A stretch of 64,000 nucleotides of DNA, from contig CM050668.1 of the NCBI GenBank assembly GCA_027574665.1, positions 7,154,001-7,218,000 on the forward strand. Reading direction: 5' to 3'. The first letter of the stretch is position 1. Each line of letters opens with the position of its first letter. This document shows, piece after piece, positions 60,501 to 64,000 of this stretch. The stretch comes from Rhynochetos jubatus (lineage: Eukaryota > Chordata > Aves > Eurypygiformes > Rhynochetidae). The position numbers and the translations under genes were made by a program. The notes beneath the pieces are model-generated. The model saw nothing but the letters and a program-made list of their open reading frames with translations. It ran no database searches and was not told the DNA's origin.

Positions 60501-62245
60501 TAACAGGGATGTGGCTACGTGGTGCTTATTGGGCTGTTTGCCCTGTGGTTCTGAGCCAGGTTTCACTTTTTAAGGTGTGAAATGTGGAAAGACTGTGTAG
60601 ATGGAGCTGCCAGGATGTTTGAGGGCTGGGTGTTTTTCTGGTTTTGATTTTTCTTTGGGGTTTTTTTGGTAGTTTGACATCTTGTTGCTAGGGCATTGTT
60701 GAGTCATTTTACTGATGTATCTGTTTCAGTTTCTATCGTTCTTGCACTGTGAAATTGAATCCCTTCTGTCGTTTTTCTTCACATTTTGTTTCCTGAGCAA
60801 CAGCCCGACTCCCAAAGCCAGTGTGCTTCTGTTTTTAATCCCTGCACTCTTGCTAAAGTGATCAATAAATCGATAAATATTGATCTGGAAGTACTGGCAT
60901 TATGTTTAAAAGCTGATCCCAAACTAATTAATAGGAATACAATGTCTGAGTTATTGCTTCAGACCACAGCTGTCCCGACAGCAGTTTTAACCGTTCAGAG
61001 CAAGCATATTGCTACTACAAGGTGCACTACACCTTCTTTTGGGTATTTTGAATCTTGTCCTGGAATGCCAGTAGTTATTTTGGAATTTCTCAGAGACCAG
61101 ATTCTTTAATATTTATGGTGGATTGAAGGACCCGCGTGTTTAAAACGACACAAACCAGTGCTGTCATGCTCGCATCCCCGCTGAGCAGTTTTAGTTCAGT
61201 TTAACTGCGGTGTTGCCAAGCAACAAGTGCACGACTCCCACGTTTGCCTGCCTACTCCCTGCTCCGTTATCAACTCATTTGTATTCCAGAAAAATACAAG
61301 GAAACCTAAATTCAGTCTGCTTTATTGAAAGCAGTCTGACTAAGAATCCCCCTTGCTTACACCTACCACAGCAAGGTCTGGACAGCCAGCATAGCCCTAG
61401 AATTTGGGAGAGCCATCCTGCCTTCGTACCCATCTGCAACATCTTCGTTTCCTAGCTTCCCAGCCCTGGACATGTATTTGGAAAATCCCACAACCCCGTT
61501 TCCGCTTCCAGGCTTTGTCAGCGTGCTTAAGACTGTGAAGTCTGGGGAGCAGGTCAGCCGCTCACTACGGGGACTCGCAGTTTGCCGCAAACGACTTCTG
61601 GAAAACGGTATTTTTCATGGAGTCGCTGTTCACCGAATAGTCTCATGGGTGAAACGTTTGCAGAGTATTTAAAGTCGATTCCGTGTAGGTTTTTTTGCAT
61701 CCAGGTTGAATTGTTCAGCAAAGACATGTGTGCTCTTCAATGTAATCCTGTCAAATCAGGCAGTTCAGTCATAGCACCTTGTTTGTGATCCCTGTCATAC
61801 CTTGCGGGCTGAGCTGCTTTAAACTGTGTGGGATGAAACCATATGAATGAGATAATTCTAGGGAATACCTACATCTGAACAGAAGCGGGTTGATAGTGGT
61901 TTAGAGTAGTCAGTACTTAGCACATACTGCGACTGTCCAAAGGGTGCGGCACGCAGCGATGGTTTTTTAATACTGATCCTAGTTAGTGGAACTGAACAAT
62001 TCCTGTCAGATTATTTAACCTAGGGAAAATACATGGAATTTGTGGAAGCAGACAGCTCTTTCACACTGCTAGTAGCCTCTTTATATGATGAGGCACTTCT
62101 GGCCGTTGGAGGTATCGCGTACATATGGCTTATGGTCTAGGTTATCTGGGGTAACTAGTTCTCATCTACCTAAAATGTGTATGAAATGTCTTTGGTTTGG
62201 GGGGAGGAGGGGGTTGATTTTTCTGTTCTATTAAATTATATCCTT

Positions 62246-62568
62246 CAGTACCTGAAGGGACCTACAAGGAAGCTGGGGGGGACTTTTTACAAGGGCCTGT
62301 AGTGACAGGACAAAGGGTAACGGGTTTAAACTGAAAGCAGGGAGATTTAGATTGGACATCAGGAAGGAATTCTTCCCAGAGAGGGTGGGGAGGCCCTGGG
62401 ACAGGTTGCCCAGAGAAGCTGTGGGTGCCCCATCCCTGGAAGTGTCCAAGGCCAGGCTGGATGAGGCTTGGAGCAACCTGGGCTAGTGGAGGGTGTCCCT
62501 GCCTGTGGCAGGGGGTGGGACTGGATGGGCTTTAAGGTCCCTTCCAAACCATTCTGTGATTCTGTGAA
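62246..62568 (+). mobile_element. CR1 LINE 3' fragment
   Basis: About 323 bp from 'cagtacctgaagggacctac' through 'gggggggactttttacaagg' to the tail attctgtgattctgtgaaat. It closely resembles the copy at 40011-40323 and begins slightly further 5'. NF1 intron 36. Confidence 0.94.
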
Positions 62569-64000
62569 ATATGGAGAGTCTTTTATTTGAGAGGCAGAAC
62601 GAGCTACCTTTTTCTAGTGGATGGAGATGCCTTAGGTGTTTACAAGTTCTAAAAGGTAGGAAAGGGAAGGGTAGACCTTATGTTACTGTTATCAGCTTAT
62701 GAATGAACAATGCTAGTGATATTTCAGTATGAAAATAATGTAATGTGGTTTAGCCATAATTTTCTCCTCCTAAGACATGAATATTGAGCCAAATGTCTGC
62801 TTGCAATGGGTTTGTATAAAATATCGCCTATTCAGTGATACTGTGCGTATTTGAAAAGAAGCACTGTCACTAATTCAGTTCAATACAAACGTAACTTTAT
62901 TTTTACTTAAATGCCAATGAAATAACTGTACAAATTCATTGTGTAACATTTACCGTTAGAAATTAAAACACATTTCTGGTTATAGAAATACTGTTCACAA
63001 TTGGTAAGTTGTGATTTCTCTGATACCAGTGGTTGTAAATGGTCTACAGCCCTCAGACACCTAGGAGAAATAGGTAGAGGACTCCAGTCTTCGTAGTGAG
63101 GTTTTCTGGGTTTTGCAGCACCTTCATGCTACAATAACTGGAAATTAAATGGCCTGAAATGAATGGAAAACATTGCATAAAAATTTGTAATATTAAGTGA
63201 ATAATACTTTTTCAGTGAACTTGTTCTTCAGTTTTCATTTCATGCTGTTTGCAAAACTTCATCTGTAGTATATCAGGTACCTTTGCCACGTAATTTGGAT
63301 TATTTTCCTAGAGTGGACAACCATGCGTGCAACTATTTCTACTCGCTGATGGTGCTGATGTCAAGGAGAATAGCATTCATGCTCATCCTTATAAAGCAAG
63401 GATTCGGGCATGTTCAATGCCATGGGTTGGATTTATTTTTCTTTTTAAGTCACAGGGTTCAAGGATTGTTTCAATGACAGCTTGACAACTAATTGCTTAA
63501 TTGGTTTGTTATATAACGTGCCTTAGAAAATGGCTGGTATTTCGTTTTACTGATCAAAAAGTAGCAGCTTGATACATTCTGGCTGATTTGCATTATTCTT
63601 TTAAGCATAATATATTAACGTTTCAGATTTTTGGATGTCACTTGACATAAGGAGTTCCATTTCAGTAACTGGTGTAAACAACTCCTTGTTGTTGGACAGT
63701 GTCATGGCATTGAACATCTTGTGTTTTCCTCTACTTTTATCTTTTTTTTTTTTTTCCTTTTTAAATATGGAGGGTGAGAAATAACTTGCCTGCAGTTTCT
63801 AAGTCAAGACAGAGCAAAAAGATATCGGCCCTCACCACTTCTCCCATGCTGATGTTGGACCATGTTGCCTTCTCGGTTTACACCCTCTAGTAGACATCAT
63901 GGCACTGTCATACTCGGCTCCTAAATTCAAAACTGTTGTTCTTCATATTTAAAATATCCTAATACATATGAAGCAAACATAGATATACATGCTAGCAGTT

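Noticed and set aside
60786..61109. 107-codon plus-strand frame in intron 36
   Set aside because: Balanced composition but no family match; on the NF1 strand inside an intron, with no exon borders that would join NF1 in phase.

Overview
This window is vertebrate nuclear DNA from a bird, most likely a neoavian species. The signs are several CR1 LINE fragments with the avian (ATTCTRTG)n-type 3' tail, a solo LTR resembling LTRs common in bird genomes, and a compact intron-rich gene that matches human neurofibromin almost residue for residue. The species cannot be fixed from the sequence alone. There are no prokaryotic genes, operons or CRISPR arrays. Nearly all short open frames in the window are chance frames in introns, LINE remnants or antisense of low-complexity DNA.

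Layout. Bases 1-4000 are upstream flank with no recognisable gene, interrupted by a 552-bp solo LTR (2035-2586) between 5-bp direct repeats. A CpG island (about 4000-5480) holds the NF1 promoter, 5' UTR and first coding exon. The promoter carries three identical NRF1-type decamers, an ETS-type site and YY1-like ATGGCGG cores. NF1 runs on the + strand from the ATG at 4866. I could place 36 consecutive coding exons (4866-54301), each with AG/GT borders and the correct reading phase. They total 4820 coding nt, about 1606 codons. They cover the N-terminal region, the cysteine/serine-rich domain, the tubulin-binding region, the whole RasGAP-related domain with its arginine finger, and the start of the Sec14 module. 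The 63-nt alternative exon inside the GAP domain (exon 31, old name 23a) is present and intact. From 54302 to the end is the large intron 36 (old 27b); the remaining exons lie beyond the window.

Introns are mostly 0.1-4 kb, and intron 1 is 9.8 kb. CR1 copies occur in both orientations in introns 1, 5, 11, 12, 14, 22 and 36. In mammals intron 36 hosts OMG, EVI2B and EVI2A on the opposite strand. None of these is recognisable in the 9.7 kb seen here. A GC-rich 0.8-kb block (about 55250-56020) does encode Ser/Thr/Pro-rich antisense frames that shift between phases, and a 54-bp minisatellite lies at 57432-57593.

The points most worth following are these: the human C-to-U editing codon (CGA, Arg1306) is AGG here, which rules out the same edit-to-stop; exon 17 is four codons shorter and strongly diverged; exon 31 is conserved; the promoter has a triple NRF1 array; and the intron 36 block has antisense mucin-like coding potential.
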